In this document: one piece after another, positions 1 to 9,386 of the stretch
Layout: every line of letters starts with the position of its first letter
Position numbering within the stretch: position 1 is the stretch's first letter
NCBI GenBank assembly: GCA_001801815.1
Contig: MGXU01000003.1
Location: 62,001-126,000 of the forward strand
Length of the DNA: 64,000 bases
Direction of reading: 5' to 3'
Source of the DNA: Gammaproteobacteria bacterium RIFCSPHIGHO2_12_FULL_36_30
Lineage (GTDB): Bacteria > Pseudomonadota > Gammaproteobacteria > Coxiellales > Coxiellaceae
Notes under the pieces: generated by a model
What the model saw: only the letters and a program-made list of their open reading frames with translations
What the model was told of the DNA's origin: nothing
Databases searched by the model: none
Program-made: the position numbers and the translations under genes

Positions 1-2008
1 TGAAAAATGGTTTACCTAAAGTTTCAGCAACCAAATTCCACTGACCTAATCGAAACTGCTTAAAAGTAAAGAAAACGGTTTGTATATCAAGTTGTGCTTC
101 TACCAGCAAATGTGAAATAGCTTGTATAAAACAAATTTTTCTATCGGGAGATAATATCGATGATAATATTTTTACAATAAAACCAGGTGTTTTAAGATGA
201 TCAATCAGAACATCATGTAAAGGAATCGACAAATAGTGCCAATCTTCATGATCAGTATACATATACAGTTTTGCAACATTATCCGATGTGCTCAACACTT
301 TGTTAATAGGTGCGCGAAAATGTTGATAAAAAGTATTCCACATGCCCGTGTGTGCATGACAAAAAAATCCAACAACATCATGATGATCTAAAAACACACT
401 ACTCGCCAAATCTGCGCTCATCGCAATTGACAATATATTCCATTCTGTTTCTGGAAATTGATCCATCAATAAACTTAAGTCTCGACCAGTTAATAATCGA
501 TGTGATTTTTTAAATGAAAGCTCGACACATAATCCTGCCCAATAATCAATGGGTGTATTTTGAAATAAATAAGCAAACGAATCCCATGATTTATCATCCG
601 ATCGCATTATTTTTTTTAAGCGTTCAGCTATCGGTTCCATTAAAACTGATAAATTATCAGGTGATATTAATAAAACTGCTTGCGTTAAATCTGCAACAGT
701 ATGAATTTCTGACGCTAAACCTCTAACGGCGACCGGTAAAAATACAGGATCAAAAAAATATTGTCCTAATAATTTTACATAATGATGATATTGAATCAAA
801 CGATCATCTTGCAATCCCAGCAGTGGTTTACGTAATATCAATGCGCTCTTTATCGCTTCAAATGCCGTATTAATTTCTGATCCACTCGGCAATGCTTGCG
901 GATGAAATTGCGCTTCTTCACCAGGCAATGGAATATTAAATAAATCATCGCGATGATGTATTAAGATACGATCTAAATGCAAACCTAATTGTTTTGTGCA
1001 TTCAACAATCTCTTCTTTTTTGACACGATCATACTCAACCTTCGTTAATTTAATCTCTGGAATAGCGGCAAATAAACATAGCAATGCACTTTCCAGCGAT
1101 TCTTGAATATCATTCCACGCATGTTCCGGCGCATAATTTTTAATTCGCTCTTTTGTCGCTATTGGCAATGCCGACCAATATGCATAAAATTTTAAAATAG
1201 GTGCATAACACTCTGCCGATACTGCAACTGCATCCGCAGCATTATTTTCTTTCGAACTTTTTATTAATGCAATACATAAATGTTTTATTGCGTAACCTAA
1301 TGATGGTGTTTCTTTATGAAATGCATCATTTATTTTTTTCAACAATTGAAAATAATTTTGACTGTCGTCGCCTGCGATTTTTTTAAGTTGTTCGCAATCT
1401 GCTGCTGTGATTTCAGTTGAAAAGCAAAAAATAGTTTTACGTATATCCGTTTCGGCATCGGTCGAGGTTAATGCGGTCATTGTGGGAAATAATATTCCTG
1501 GAGTACTTCTTGCGCGATCAAAAATATCTAAAGCATGCAGCAAAGCGCTACCATCATGATTGGTAATAAAATAATGCGGAATAAAATCACCCTTTGAATT
1601 TTCCGAAATGTCTTTTATTTTTTCATGCGAAAATGTGCTACCAAAAATTTTTTTTACTGTCGGCATTAGAATTTCACAAGCGGATTCATTTTGTTTTGTC
1701 AAAAAAATAGCTGTTAATAGACATGCGAGATTCGACGATAAATTAGGATTAAATGTATAATCTAAACTAGAATTCTGAATAAGCAACCAACGTAATTTTA
1801 GAAAATCACGTAAACGTTTTTCTTTTTCATCATCCGGTATGCTGAATTGAAGAATGGCATCAAGCACACCAATAGTGTATTCATGAAACTCTGAAAATTT
1901 TTTTTGTTGTTCCGGCAAAAATGAATCTGGCCACATACAAGGCTCAGCTTTTTTCGTTTGAATCTGCTCTTGCAAATGCGACCAATCACGCATAACACCC
2001 CCATCCAT
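1..2008 (-). CDS. Large orphan protein, 3' end cut by window edge
   Basis: The minus strand is open without a stop from an ATG at 2008 to the window edge, giving at least 669 residues. A second in-frame ATG at 1993 has a G-rich Shine-Dalgarno-like stretch (GGGGGTG) four bases upstream and may be the real start. The protein has no signal peptide and no obvious membrane segment. It is rich in Leu, Asp and Ile with scattered Cys and looks helical. The later part has loosely repeating units of the type LLISPDNLSVLMEPIAERL and LLTGRDLSLLMDQFPETEW, recalling the degenerate helical repeats common in large Legionellales proteins. I do not recognise a family. Codon use matches the neighbours, so this is a real gene. 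A repeat-type effector or cytosolic scaffold is possible but unproven. Confidence 0.8.
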   Translation of the reverse strand, partial: MDGGVMRDWSHLQEQIQTKKAEPCMWPDSFLPEQQKKFSEFHEYTIGVLDAILQFSIPDDEKEKRLRDFLKLRWLLIQNSSLDYTFNPNLSSNLACLLTAIFLTKQNESACEILMPTVKKIFGSTFSHEKIKDISENSKGDFIPHYFITNHDGSALLHALDIFDRARSTPGILFPTMTALTSTDAETDIRKTIFCFSTEITAADCEQLKKIAGDDSQNYFQLLKKINDAFHKETPSLGYAIKHLCIALIKSSKENNAADAVAVSAECYAPILKFYAYWSALPIATKERIKNYAPEHAWNDIQESLESALLCLFAAIPEIKLTKVEYDRVKKEEIVECTKQLGLHLDRILIHHRDDLFNIPLPGEEAQFHPQALPSGSEINTAFEAIKSALILRKPLLGLQDDRLIQYHHYVKLLGQYFFDPVFLPVAVRGLASEIHTVADLTQAVLLISPDNLSVLMEPIAERLKKIMRSDDKSWDSFAYLFQNTPIDYWAGLCVELSFKKSHRLLTGRDLSLLMDQFPETEWNILSIAMSADLASSVFLDHHDVVGFFCHAHTGMWNTFYQHFRAPINKVLSTSDNVAKLYMYTDHEDWHYLSIPLHDVLIDHLKTPGFIVKILSSILSPDRKICFIQAISHLLVEAQLDIQTVFFTFKQFRLGQWNLVAETLGKPFF

Positions 2009-2056
2009 AAGAGAATATTATTTTAGATTAGACGGGAATGGTGTGTGAAACAAGGA

Positions 2057-3628
2057 TTACGATTGATTTTTGACTGTGATATGCGCATCTGCAATCACGC
2101 TGTTGACAAAACTACTTTGCAATAATTGTCCCCACAATGCAGATAATTGTTGATTGAGCTTTTTAGTTTCGACAGCAGTAATATTTTTTGCGTCAGCATT
2201 TTTTATTTGATTCACTTTAATCACTGCATAATCGTTCGCATTTACCAACACTGCTTTTGATCCGACAGTGTTAAATGCAGCGCTTAAAATATTTTGTGAC
2301 ACAGATGATTTTGCATTTTGCGAAGTTAATGCAACTGTTTGCCATTGCAATCCATTTTGTTTTGCAATTGTTTCAGGATTGCCGCCTGCCGCAATTTTTT
2401 GTTGAATTTGATACGCCAATAATCCCGCTTGCGCTTGCGCTTGTTTTTCAGAAAGTATTGTTTTTATTTTCGCATTCACTGTTGAAAGTGGAATCGGTTC
2501 ACTCGGTTCTTTTTTATTAATACGCAAAACCATTTGACTGCCATCACCTAAATCAATTGGCAAACTATTATTATTCGATTTAAAAACAGAATCGCTAAAA
2601 ATTGCAGCAAGTACTTTTGCATTTGCAAATAGTCCTGTTTTTTCGCCTGTTTTTGTAATCATTGGGCTTGTTTGAATCGGTAAATTAAGTGCTTTCGCAG
2701 CATCGGTTAATGAATCGGGATTGGTGTAAGTCACATCCGCTAACGTACTACTTTCTTTTGTTAATGATGCATTCACGCGTTGATGTTGCAATAATGTTGT
2801 AATCTTTTTTTCTGCAGATGCAAAAGTTTCTGTTTTTGGAAAATTATCGCGATGTGATTCGTAATATTGTTTCGCTTCATCTGATGTAATTATTACTTTT
2901 TTTGCAATATCGGTTGGCGATAAAATAATATATGACACACTGACTTTTGCCGGCGTTTCAAATTCAGCTTGATGATCTGTGTAATATGTTTTAATTGCCG
3001 CATCTGAAATATTTATTTTTGATAAAAATGTTTGCGCGGGAATAATGGCGTAGCCAAATGCGCGTTGTTGATTTTGCAAACCGTACCAATGATTAATTTC
3101 TGTTGGTAATGCAAATGCGCTGCCTGCAATTCCATTGGTTGCTTGACTCACAACCCATTGCGATTGCACGCGTTGAAAAAATTCAAATGGCGATAAACCA
3201 GATTGATATAATGTTTGCATGAATTTTTGTTCTGAAAATTTTCCTTGATCTTGAAATTGCGGAACTTGTTCAACCATCATTTTAACTTGTTGCATGCTAA
3301 CACGAAAACCATCGCTTTCTAATGTTGTAAATAAAGCGGTTTGTGTGACTAAAGATTGTAATGCGTAGGATTTGAGTTGTTGCAACATGGGTTGCGTTAA
3401 CGGTTGACCTTTTAATTCTGCTGCGGTTTGTTGTTGCAATTGTGAAAATGCAGTATTGACTTCGTGATCGGTGATCACAACGCCATTTACTTTTGCCATT
3501 TCATTTTGATTTGCGGCGCCTTGATCGAAATAATACTCAACGCCAAATAACATGAATGCACCTGCAACCAGCGCAATCACAACACCAGCGATCCATCCTG
3601 AAATCCTATCCCTAATTCGTTGCAACAT
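2057..3628 (-). CDS. ppiD: PpiD-like periplasmic folding factor lacking the parvulin domain
   Basis: This is a membrane-anchored periplasmic chaperone of the PpiD/SurA-N family, which assists folding of proteins leaving the Sec translocon. The N-terminus (MLQRIRDRISGWIAGVVIAL) is the typical short cytoplasmic stretch plus one membrane helix at residues 12-30, followed by the VNG..IT...V chaperone segment. E. coli PpiD has about 623 residues and this protein has 523. The region after about residue 235 runs from a sheet segment straight into the C-terminal part (LPIDLGDGSQMVLRINKKEPSEPIPL) with no recognisable parvulin signature, so it is probably a chaperone without prolyl isomerase activity. 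The neighbouring tRNA-Asp, tRNA-Val and hupB form the conserved order seen in Legionella and relatives. Identity is solid; domain loss is my reading. Confidence 0.92.
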   Translation of the reverse strand: MLQRIRDRISGWIAGVVIALVAGAFMLFGVEYYFDQGAANQNEMAKVNGVVITDHEVNTAFSQLQQQTAAELKGQPLTQPMLQQLKSYALQSLVTQTALFTTLESDGFRVSMQQVKMMVEQVPQFQDQGKFSEQKFMQTLYQSGLSPFEFFQRVQSQWVVSQATNGIAGSAFALPTEINHWYGLQNQQRAFGYAIIPAQTFLSKINISDAAIKTYYTDHQAEFETPAKVSVSYIILSPTDIAKKVIITSDEAKQYYESHRDNFPKTETFASAEKKITTLLQHQRVNASLTKESSTLADVTYTNPDSLTDAAKALNLPIQTSPMITKTGEKTGLFANAKVLAAIFSDSVFKSNNNSLPIDLGDGSQMVLRINKKEPSEPIPLSTVNAKIKTILSEKQAQAQAGLLAYQIQQKIAAGGNPETIAKQNGLQWQTVALTSQNAKSSVSQNILSAAFNTVGSKAVLVNANDYAVIKVNQIKNADAKNITAVETKKLNQQLSALWGQLLQSSFVNSVIADAHITVKNQS

Positions 3629-3659
3629 AATTAACTCATCTTAAATTAAAAATTAAAGA

Positions 3660-3736
3660 TGGCGGAGCGGACGGGACTCGAACCCGCGACCCCCAGCGTG
3701 ACAGGCCGGTATTCTAACCAGCTGAACTACCGCTCC
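3660..3736 (-). tRNA. tRNA-Asp (anticodon GTC)
   Basis: The reverse complement folds as a complete cloverleaf. The acceptor stem GGAGCGG pairs with CCGCTCC, followed by discriminator G and an encoded CCA. The D-arm contains AGCTGGTTAGA. The anticodon stem CCGGC/GCTGG (one G-U pair) holds loop CTGTCAC, so the anticodon is GTC. The T-arm carries GGTTCGAGTC. It lies 9 bases from tRNA-Val in a probable hupB-side tRNA cluster. Confidence 0.97.
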
Positions 3737-3745
3737 GTATTCATT

Positions 3746-3818
3746 TGGGTGCTGAGGGATTCGAACCCACGACATTCGCCTTGTAAGGGCGACGCTCTAC
3801 CAACTGAGCTAAGCACCC
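3746..3818 (-). tRNA. tRNA-Val (anticodon TAC)
   Basis: The reverse complement gives acceptor stem GGGTGCT/AGCACCC with discriminator A. The D-arm contains AGCTCAGTTGGTAGAG, the anticodon arm CGCCC-TTACAAG-GCG has anticodon TAC, and the T-arm contains GGTTCGAATCC. CCA is not encoded (AAT follows the discriminator), unlike the adjacent tRNA-Asp, so it must be added by the nucleotidyltransferase. Confidence 0.97.
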
Positions 3819-3947
3819 GCTTCCAACACCGTATCTCGTACATCCTTGTACCACATTCGTCTTCATTTTTTGACTAATGCACGCTGCGACATACTACCGA
3901 AAACTCAAAAAGATGCAATAAAAAGTTATCGTTTGTCGACTAACTTA

Positions 3948-4241
3948 TTACTCGCCTTTATTCACAGCATCTTTCAAACGTTTTCCTGCTTTGAATTTTG
4001 CAATAACCGATGCTGGAATTTTCATTTCTTCACCCGTGCGAGGATTACGACCAGTTCTAGCTTTGCGTTGTGATGTTTCAAATGATCCAAAATTTACGAT
4101 CGCTACTTTTCCACCATCTGCTAATGTATCTGTAATGGTGTCGATAAATGTTGTTAACGCTATTTCAGCAGCCGCTTTTGAAATGTCAGCTTGCGCTGCG
4201 ATGAGATCCACTAAATCCTGTCTGTTTTTGCTCGTACTCAT
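3948..4241 (-). CDS. hupB: DNA-binding protein HU (beta type)
   Basis: This is the histone-like nucleoid protein HU, a small dimer that bends and compacts DNA. The 97-residue length, the N-terminal helices (KNRQDLVDLIAAQADISKAAAE) and the DNA-binding arm with FGSFE...RKARTGRNPRTGEEMKIPA are diagnostic. Position next to tRNA-Val, tRNA-Asp and ppiD matches the usual place of hupB. The usual upstream gene lon is not here; instead tldD lies upstream on the same strand after about 200 bases. A strong sigma70-type promoter precedes it. Confidence 0.96.
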   Translation of the reverse strand: MSTSKNRQDLVDLIAAQADISKAAAEIALTTFIDTITDTLADGGKVAIVNFGSFETSQRKARTGRNPRTGEEMKIPASVIAKFKAGKRLKDAVNKGE

Positions 4242-4274
4242 GCACTTACCCCTTAATTAATTTCCAAAGCGGAT

Positions 4275-4304
4275 TTTATACCAATTGCACGATCACACTG
4301 TCAA
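4275..4304 (-). promoter_or_regulatory. Sigma70-type promoter of hupB
   Basis: On the minus strand a perfect -35 box TTGACA (4304-4299) is followed, after 18 bases, by TATAAA (4280-4275). This lies about 35 bases upstream of the hupB start codon. The near-consensus boxes fit an abundant protein such as HU. Confidence 0.75.
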
Positions 4305-4445
4305 GGAATTCCCTCAAAAAATCCGATAGTTAGTCTCTTGACATTGGTGATATGCTGTAAAATAGAATTGCAGAAAAATAAAAAGAGTAACATTATGCAC
4401 ATAGATTTTTAAATCTTAGTGTCAACTTAATTATGCGGATAACGG

Positions 4446-5861
4446 TTAACGTTTTTCAACCCCACCCACCGTCATCGATTCAATTTTCAACGTCGGCTGT
4501 CCAACTCCAACAGGAATAGTTTGCCCTGCTTTTCCGCAATTTCCAATTCCAGAATCTAATTTCAAATCATTTCCAACCATCGAAATTTTTTTCAACACTT
4601 CATGACCGCTGCCAACTAAAGTTGCGCCTTTAATTGGTCGCGTTATTTTTCCATTTTCAATTAAATACGCTTCACTTGCAGTAAAAACAAATTTTCCAGA
4701 AGTAATATCCACTTGTCCGCCAGAAAAATCGGCGGCGTAAATTCCTTTTTCAACGGATGCAATAATTTCTTCTGGTGTATTTTTTCCTGGTAATAAATAG
4801 GTATTTGTCATGCGCGGCATTGGCAGACTCGAATAAGATTCACGTCTGCCATTTCCCGTTGATTTTGTTTTCATTAATCGCGCATTTAAATTATCTTGCA
4901 TATAATTTTTTAAAATTCCATTTTCAATTAAAATTGTTTTTTGTGTTGGTGTGCCTTCATCATCCACACTTAATGAACCGCGACGATTTGGAATCGTTCC
5001 ATCATCAACAACCGTGCATAATTCAGATGCAACTTTCTCGCCCATTTTACCGGTAAAAACAGATGTTTTTTTGCGATTGAAATCACCTTCCAAACCGTGT
5101 CCCACTGCTTCATGAAATAAAACCGCTGGCCAACCTGAACCTAATACAACTGGAAAAGATCCTGCAGGCGCAGGAATTGCATCTAAATTTCGAAGCGCTT
5201 GTTGCACAGCGCGTTTCACTTGATTCAATGCTGCATCATTTTTCATAATGCAATTATAATCATCACGTCCGCCACAACCTGCACTTGCTTGTTCAAAACG
5301 TCCGTTGGATTCAACAATAATGCGCACAGAAAAATGCACAAGCGGTCGCACGTCAGATGAAATATATCCTGATGTATTCATCACAACCATCGCATCATAC
5401 GAACCCGACAAACTTAAAATAACTTGTTTCACACGCGGATCCATTTTGCGCGCAAGCAAATCTAATTCTTTTAAAAAAGAAACTTTATCTGCGTCGAGTG
5501 TCATGATTAATGGATTTAATGCGGGATATAATTGCGGCACAATAATTTCAAGGTGTGTTTTAATCAGTGCATTTCCGCTGGAATTAACAATGCTGCGTGC
5601 TGATTGCGCTGCTTCTAAAATTGCGGGCAGTGCAATTTGATCGGCATAAGCAAATCCTGTTTTTTCACCGCTCATCACGCGCAAACCAAATCCGCGATCG
5701 ATGCTAAAACCACCTTCTTTTACGATACCATCTTCAAGCATCCAACTTTCTTCAATCGTTTGTTGTAAATATAAATCTGCTGCGTCAATGTGCGGTCCGC
5801 ATGCTTTTCCTAATGCGGATTCTAATTGTGTTTCTGAAATGGTTAGCCAATCTGTTTTCAT
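4446..5861 (-). CDS. tldD: Metalloprotease subunit TldD
   Basis: TldD is the zinc metallopeptidase half of the TldD/TldE complex, which degrades small or unfolded peptides and matures some modified peptides. The 471-residue length is typical. The metal motif HEAVGHGLEGDF (HExxxH form) lies around residues 250-260, and the C-terminal half contains the family-typical Gly-rich stretch FSGGQVDITSGKFVFTASEAYLIENG. TldE is not in this window. It belongs to the conserved mreBCD-yhdP-tldD neighbourhood, here interrupted by a dinD-type gene. The start has only a weak GAGC-type ribosome site. Confidence 0.95.
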   Translation of the reverse strand: MKTDWLTISETQLESALGKACGPHIDAADLYLQQTIEESWMLEDGIVKEGGFSIDRGFGLRVMSGEKTGFAYADQIALPAILEAAQSARSIVNSSGNALIKTHLEIIVPQLYPALNPLIMTLDADKVSFLKELDLLARKMDPRVKQVILSLSGSYDAMVVMNTSGYISSDVRPLVHFSVRIIVESNGRFEQASAGCGGRDDYNCIMKNDAALNQVKRAVQQALRNLDAIPAPAGSFPVVLGSGWPAVLFHEAVGHGLEGDFNRKKTSVFTGKMGEKVASELCTVVDDGTIPNRRGSLSVDDEGTPTQKTILIENGILKNYMQDNLNARLMKTKSTGNGRRESYSSLPMPRMTNTYLLPGKNTPEEIIASVEKGIYAADFSGGQVDITSGKFVFTASEAYLIENGKITRPIKGATLVGSGHEVLKKISMVGNDLKLDSGIGNCGKAGQTIPVGVGQPTLKIESMTVGGVEKR

Positions 5862-5933
5862 TTTTTGCTCGTGAGAAATAATTTTGGATACAGTAGCATA
5901 TTGTTTGTGGAGACGCGATTAATGAAAAATAAT

Positions 5934-6791
5934 TTAATTATTTTGATCCGGCAACGCCGACTCTTTAATTAATTTTTTCTCAAGCGTTTTTTGTCGACGC
6001 GATAACTTTTGCAAATCTTCCGATGGCGGCAATGCTTCAGGTTTAATGCCGCGTTCGCCTAACATATTTCGCACTGTCACATTATTTTGCACGTGTTCAT
6101 CTGTAATCGGATATTCATCATGCAAATCATGTTGCTCAACATTAAAATTAGTCATCTCAGTTGCGAGATTTTTTGCGGCAATCGTAATCGTTGGAAGAAA
6201 ATCAGCAAGCGGGCGATTTTTGGGAATCTGTAATTGCTTTTTCATTTCTTGTGTATTTTTCCCATCAAATAGTGCAGCATCACCTTTTGAGCGAATACGC
6301 GCAAAACCATCATCATCAACACCGCGTTCAAAAATATTTTTTGATAATTCAGTTTCTGATTTACGCAGTTTGTCGCGTGCATCAAATCGATCCTGCAAAG
6401 ACAATCGCTCTTCGAGTAATTCTTGTTTACGTGTCTGCAATGCAAAATAAGTTTGCGCAAATGCGACAGATTCCTTTCTAGAGTCAGCATTTTGCGCAAC
6501 CAAATAACATGCATATCGCGTGAGCATTATGTCATTGATTCTTCGTTCCGCAGCTGATCCAATTATGACCATATTGTTGACGTCAACAAAATGGTCTGAT
6601 ACCTGTACTTTGCTGTTTTTACAGGATATTTTCGCTTTATCCACAACCATTAAAAAATTTCTCCACTCATTGTATTCTAATACCTTTGCAAGATCACGCG
6701 CATAACAAAACTCAACTTGCACATCATCTTTCGATATTTTCAAAATTTCATCAAATGCCAATTTTAATTTAGCGATATTTTGTTTATTCAT
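5934..6791 (-). CDS. dinD: DNA-damage-inducible protein D (DinD/BRO-N family)
   Basis: The protein aligns by eye with E. coli DinD, an SOS-linked protein that binds RecA and limits its activity. Shared features are the N-terminal BRO-N-type block (YARDLAKVLEYNEWRNF..VVDKAK.SC), the SDHF...MV.IGS segment, SRYACYLV.QN-type block (here TRYACYLVAQNADSRKESVA) and AQTYFALQTRKQEL. The upstream ATG at 6803 lacks a ribosome site; the ATG at 6791 has GGAG six bases ahead and is preferred (285 residues). No CTG-N10-CAG LexA box is visible upstream, so SOS control is not supported by the sequence. It is inserted between yhdP and tldD, where E. coli has no such gene, suggesting acquisition. Confidence 0.85.
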   Translation of the reverse strand: MNKQNIAKLKLAFDEILKISKDDVQVEFCYARDLAKVLEYNEWRNFLMVVDKAKISCKNSKVQVSDHFVDVNNMVIIGSAAERRINDIMLTRYACYLVAQNADSRKESVAFAQTYFALQTRKQELLEERLSLQDRFDARDKLRKSETELSKNIFERGVDDDGFARIRSKGDAALFDGKNTQEMKKQLQIPKNRPLADFLPTITIAAKNLATEMTNFNVEQHDLHDEYPITDEHVQNNVTVRNMLGERGIKPEALPPSEDLQKLSRRQKTLEKKLIKESALPDQNN

Positions 6792-6889
6792 ATTTTTCTC
6801 CATGTGAAAGATAGGCTAATGGCAATGTATTTTTATGTTAAGAAAATATCATGTTGAAAAAAAGCGTACTACCGTATTTTTGTGAAATA

Positions 6890-9373
6890 TCAATTCACAC
6901 GTTTGATGACAGGATTATTCCACGTACCCGACACGCGATAATCCATTTTCATGATATGTCCAACAATAGGTGAAACAATTTTATTTGCAAGCCAAGCAGC
7001 GGCACCAACAACAGGTCCGCCCGTCATGCCAACTAATGTCATCACACTGGTTGAAACTTTTGGATACACAATCATATTTAAATCATTTTTTTCATTCGAC
7101 AAACTTATTTTTCCCGTAAATTCTACTTTCGCGAGTGAACCATCCATTTCAATATCATTCGTATATAGCGCACCTTGTTTTAAATTAAAATTACCTTGCA
7201 GATAATCAAATGGAAAACCTTTTTTCGCAATCGATTTATTATCAAACATTAGTACATGTGATAATGTTTGCATGCTCACCAAATTAAATATGCGAGCAAT
7301 ATTTAAATTGGATTCAGTATCAGAATCCAGTTTTAAAATACGTCCTTTTTCAACTTTTAAATCAACTGTTCCGGCCGCATGATCAACAGAAAATTGTTGT
7401 GGTGAATTCGGCCACTCCAATGAAAATGTGGATGTAAAATTTCCATTTTGTAATCTTGATGATAAATGTCGCTGCACCAAAAATTGCCCTAAATTACTGC
7501 TTGAAATATCACCATTCAACATGGTTTTTGATTGCCAATGATGTGAAATCCAATATCCTTTCGCGGATAAATTCAATAGAGGTGAATTTATTTTAAAATC
7601 ACGAATTGCCATTCCATTTGAAATAGGTTCCGAGGCAAAATATAAATGTCCGTCATCACGATTATTAATTTTCAAATCATTAATAGTTATCATTAAAGGT
7701 GGAATCATCTTTGGATTAATTAATTTAACCATTTCTTCTTTGTGTTTTTCGGACGTTTGTAAAAACAAATAATGCAAACTCGCGCGCACCGGCATATCTT
7801 TTTGATCCGACCATTTTATATCGCCAGCAATATTATCATTATGCAATTGCACAGTCGTGCCCATTTTATTTGTTGCAATATTTAATTTTAAATTTTTCCA
7901 AAATTGATTAAAAAAATAAAATGAGCCAAGCGAAATATCCATGTCGGGAAAATCATTTAATTCAGTATTGGTAACATGAAAAGAAGTGTAAAAAGGAATA
8001 ATGCCGTGCATTTGTTTTAATATCTGAAAATCAAGTGGATTTGATAATTGTTGTGGATCAATCTCGCCGTGCACTGTCACGTGATAATCTTTTTTACCAT
8101 CAATTGAAATAAATATTGGCGCATGAAAAAGCTCTGCTTTTAAATTATTTGCAACAAGCATTTCATTTTTCCATTCCGCAACACCCGTTAATCGAGATAG
8201 CACAACATCCCACTTTGACAATTCAATTTTATCTTTTAAAAATTCAAGACGCACAGTCGAAATCATTTTTTTAAAATGCAGTAACGGTGTTTGCATATTA
8301 AAATCACACAACACATCTCCTTTTGCTTTTATATTTTTGATATCTAAAAATGAAAATGCGGCTGGCAATGTCATCGGCATTTGTATATGTAAAGATAAAA
8401 TTGGATCTGCGGTATTTAATAAACTTGCAGTTATATTATTGATTGGTTTTCCATTCACAACGGCATTTGCAAATAAATTAAAAATAGTTTTTTTGTCAGA
8501 ATTATAAATCAGCGCTGCATTCCATTCGCCAGATAATGCTCCCATCTTCGCATCATCAACACTAAGATCACTTATTGAAAACTGCCCTTTAACTTGTTGC
8601 GGCTTCCAATTAAATAACGTCGCCCATAATTTTATATTTGCCACGCCTTGAATTTTTGTAATATTTTTTAAGGCCAAAAAATCAGATAAAAATGATGTGC
8701 ATTGCGATAAAACAATATTATCTCCATGAAAAAATAACGTTGCATGATTATTAATATCACGAAAAATAAATTGCGCTATGGTAGATTTTTTTTGTTGCAA
8801 CATTAAAGTAGCAGATACAACATGCCGATTATAATAATTTCGAATCAGTACATTCAAATTATTAAACGTATATGTTTTATTTTTATTTTTAATTATTTCA
8901 ATTTGAGTATTTGAAAAAATAATATCGGGCTCTGATGAAAGCCACGCGATAATATTTTGCATAAATTTATTTTTTTTCGAGATTGAAATTGCATTGGACG
9001 AAATACCCAAAACTGAAAAATGATTTTTTGCATTTTGCATCACTTGCAATTGCAAATGATCAATTGCAATTTGATCGGTTTCCCATTTTTGATGAATCAA
9101 CATATCAATTAAATCTAAACTGATTTGTACTTGACGCAAATGAACGCGCCCGATCGTTGCATCTTGCAATACAATTATAGGCTCCCACCAATAGCCTGCG
9201 ATTTCAGCTTGTTTAATTTGCACGGGTTGTTTTAAAATTTGGGATACCACGTTGGAAAATAATTTATTTTTATTGGGTAATAAATTAAAAATATAATATG
9301 TTATGTTTAATGCAACAGATGCAAAGATAATAATAATTGCGCCGGTTAAAACGATGTTGCGAACAATACGCAT
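6890..9373 (-). CDS. yhdP: YhdP-type AsmA-like lipid transport protein
   Basis: This is a large AsmA-like periplasmic protein of the YhdP family, proposed to move phospholipids between inner and outer membrane. It has one N-terminal membrane helix (residues 9-30), a long beta-rich periplasmic body, and the C-terminal block ending KMDYRVSGTWNNPVIKRVN that is characteristic of YhdP (preceded by GGPVVGAAAWLANKIVSP). At 827 residues it is much shorter than E. coli YhdP (about 1266), so the periplasmic bridge would be shorter. It follows mreD by 13 bases and is probably cotranscribed with mreBCD; the rng (RNase G) gene that usually lies between mreD and yhdP is absent. Confidence 0.85.
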   Translation of the reverse strand: MRIVRNIVLTGAIIIIFASVALNITYYIFNLLPNKNKLFSNVVSQILKQPVQIKQAEIAGYWWEPIIVLQDATIGRVHLRQVQISLDLIDMLIHQKWETDQIAIDHLQLQVMQNAKNHFSVLGISSNAISISKKNKFMQNIIAWLSSEPDIIFSNTQIEIIKNKNKTYTFNNLNVLIRNYYNRHVVSATLMLQQKKSTIAQFIFRDINNHATLFFHGDNIVLSQCTSFLSDFLALKNITKIQGVANIKLWATLFNWKPQQVKGQFSISDLSVDDAKMGALSGEWNAALIYNSDKKTIFNLFANAVVNGKPINNITASLLNTADPILSLHIQMPMTLPAAFSFLDIKNIKAKGDVLCDFNMQTPLLHFKKMISTVRLEFLKDKIELSKWDVVLSRLTGVAEWKNEMLVANNLKAELFHAPIFISIDGKKDYHVTVHGEIDPQQLSNPLDFQILKQMHGIIPFYTSFHVTNTELNDFPDMDISLGSFYFFNQFWKNLKLNIATNKMGTTVQLHNDNIAGDIKWSDQKDMPVRASLHYLFLQTSEKHKEEMVKLINPKMIPPLMITINDLKINNRDDGHLYFASEPISNGMAIRDFKINSPLLNLSAKGYWISHHWQSKTMLNGDISSSNLGQFLVQRHLSSRLQNGNFTSTFSLEWPNSPQQFSVDHAAGTVDLKVEKGRILKLDSDTESNLNIARIFNLVSMQTLSHVLMFDNKSIAKKGFPFDYLQGNFNLKQGALYTNDIEMDGSLAKVEFTGKISLSNEKNDLNMIVYPKVSTSVMTLVGMTGGPVVGAAAWLANKIVSPIVGHIMKMDYRVSGTWNNPVIKRVN

Positions 9374-9386
9374 ATGTGTACTCTCG

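Noticed and set aside
1798-2004. Short 68-codon minus-strand frame inside the first gene
   Set aside because: It is an out-of-frame shadow of the 669-codon open frame that covers the same stretch.
4341-4365. TTGACA followed by TAAAAT on the plus strand upstream of hupB
   Set aside because: The spacer is only 14 bases and no gene follows; the minus-strand hupB promoter explains the area.
6791-6890. LexA box upstream of dinD
   Set aside because: No CTG-N10-CAG-type sequence is visible in the gap.
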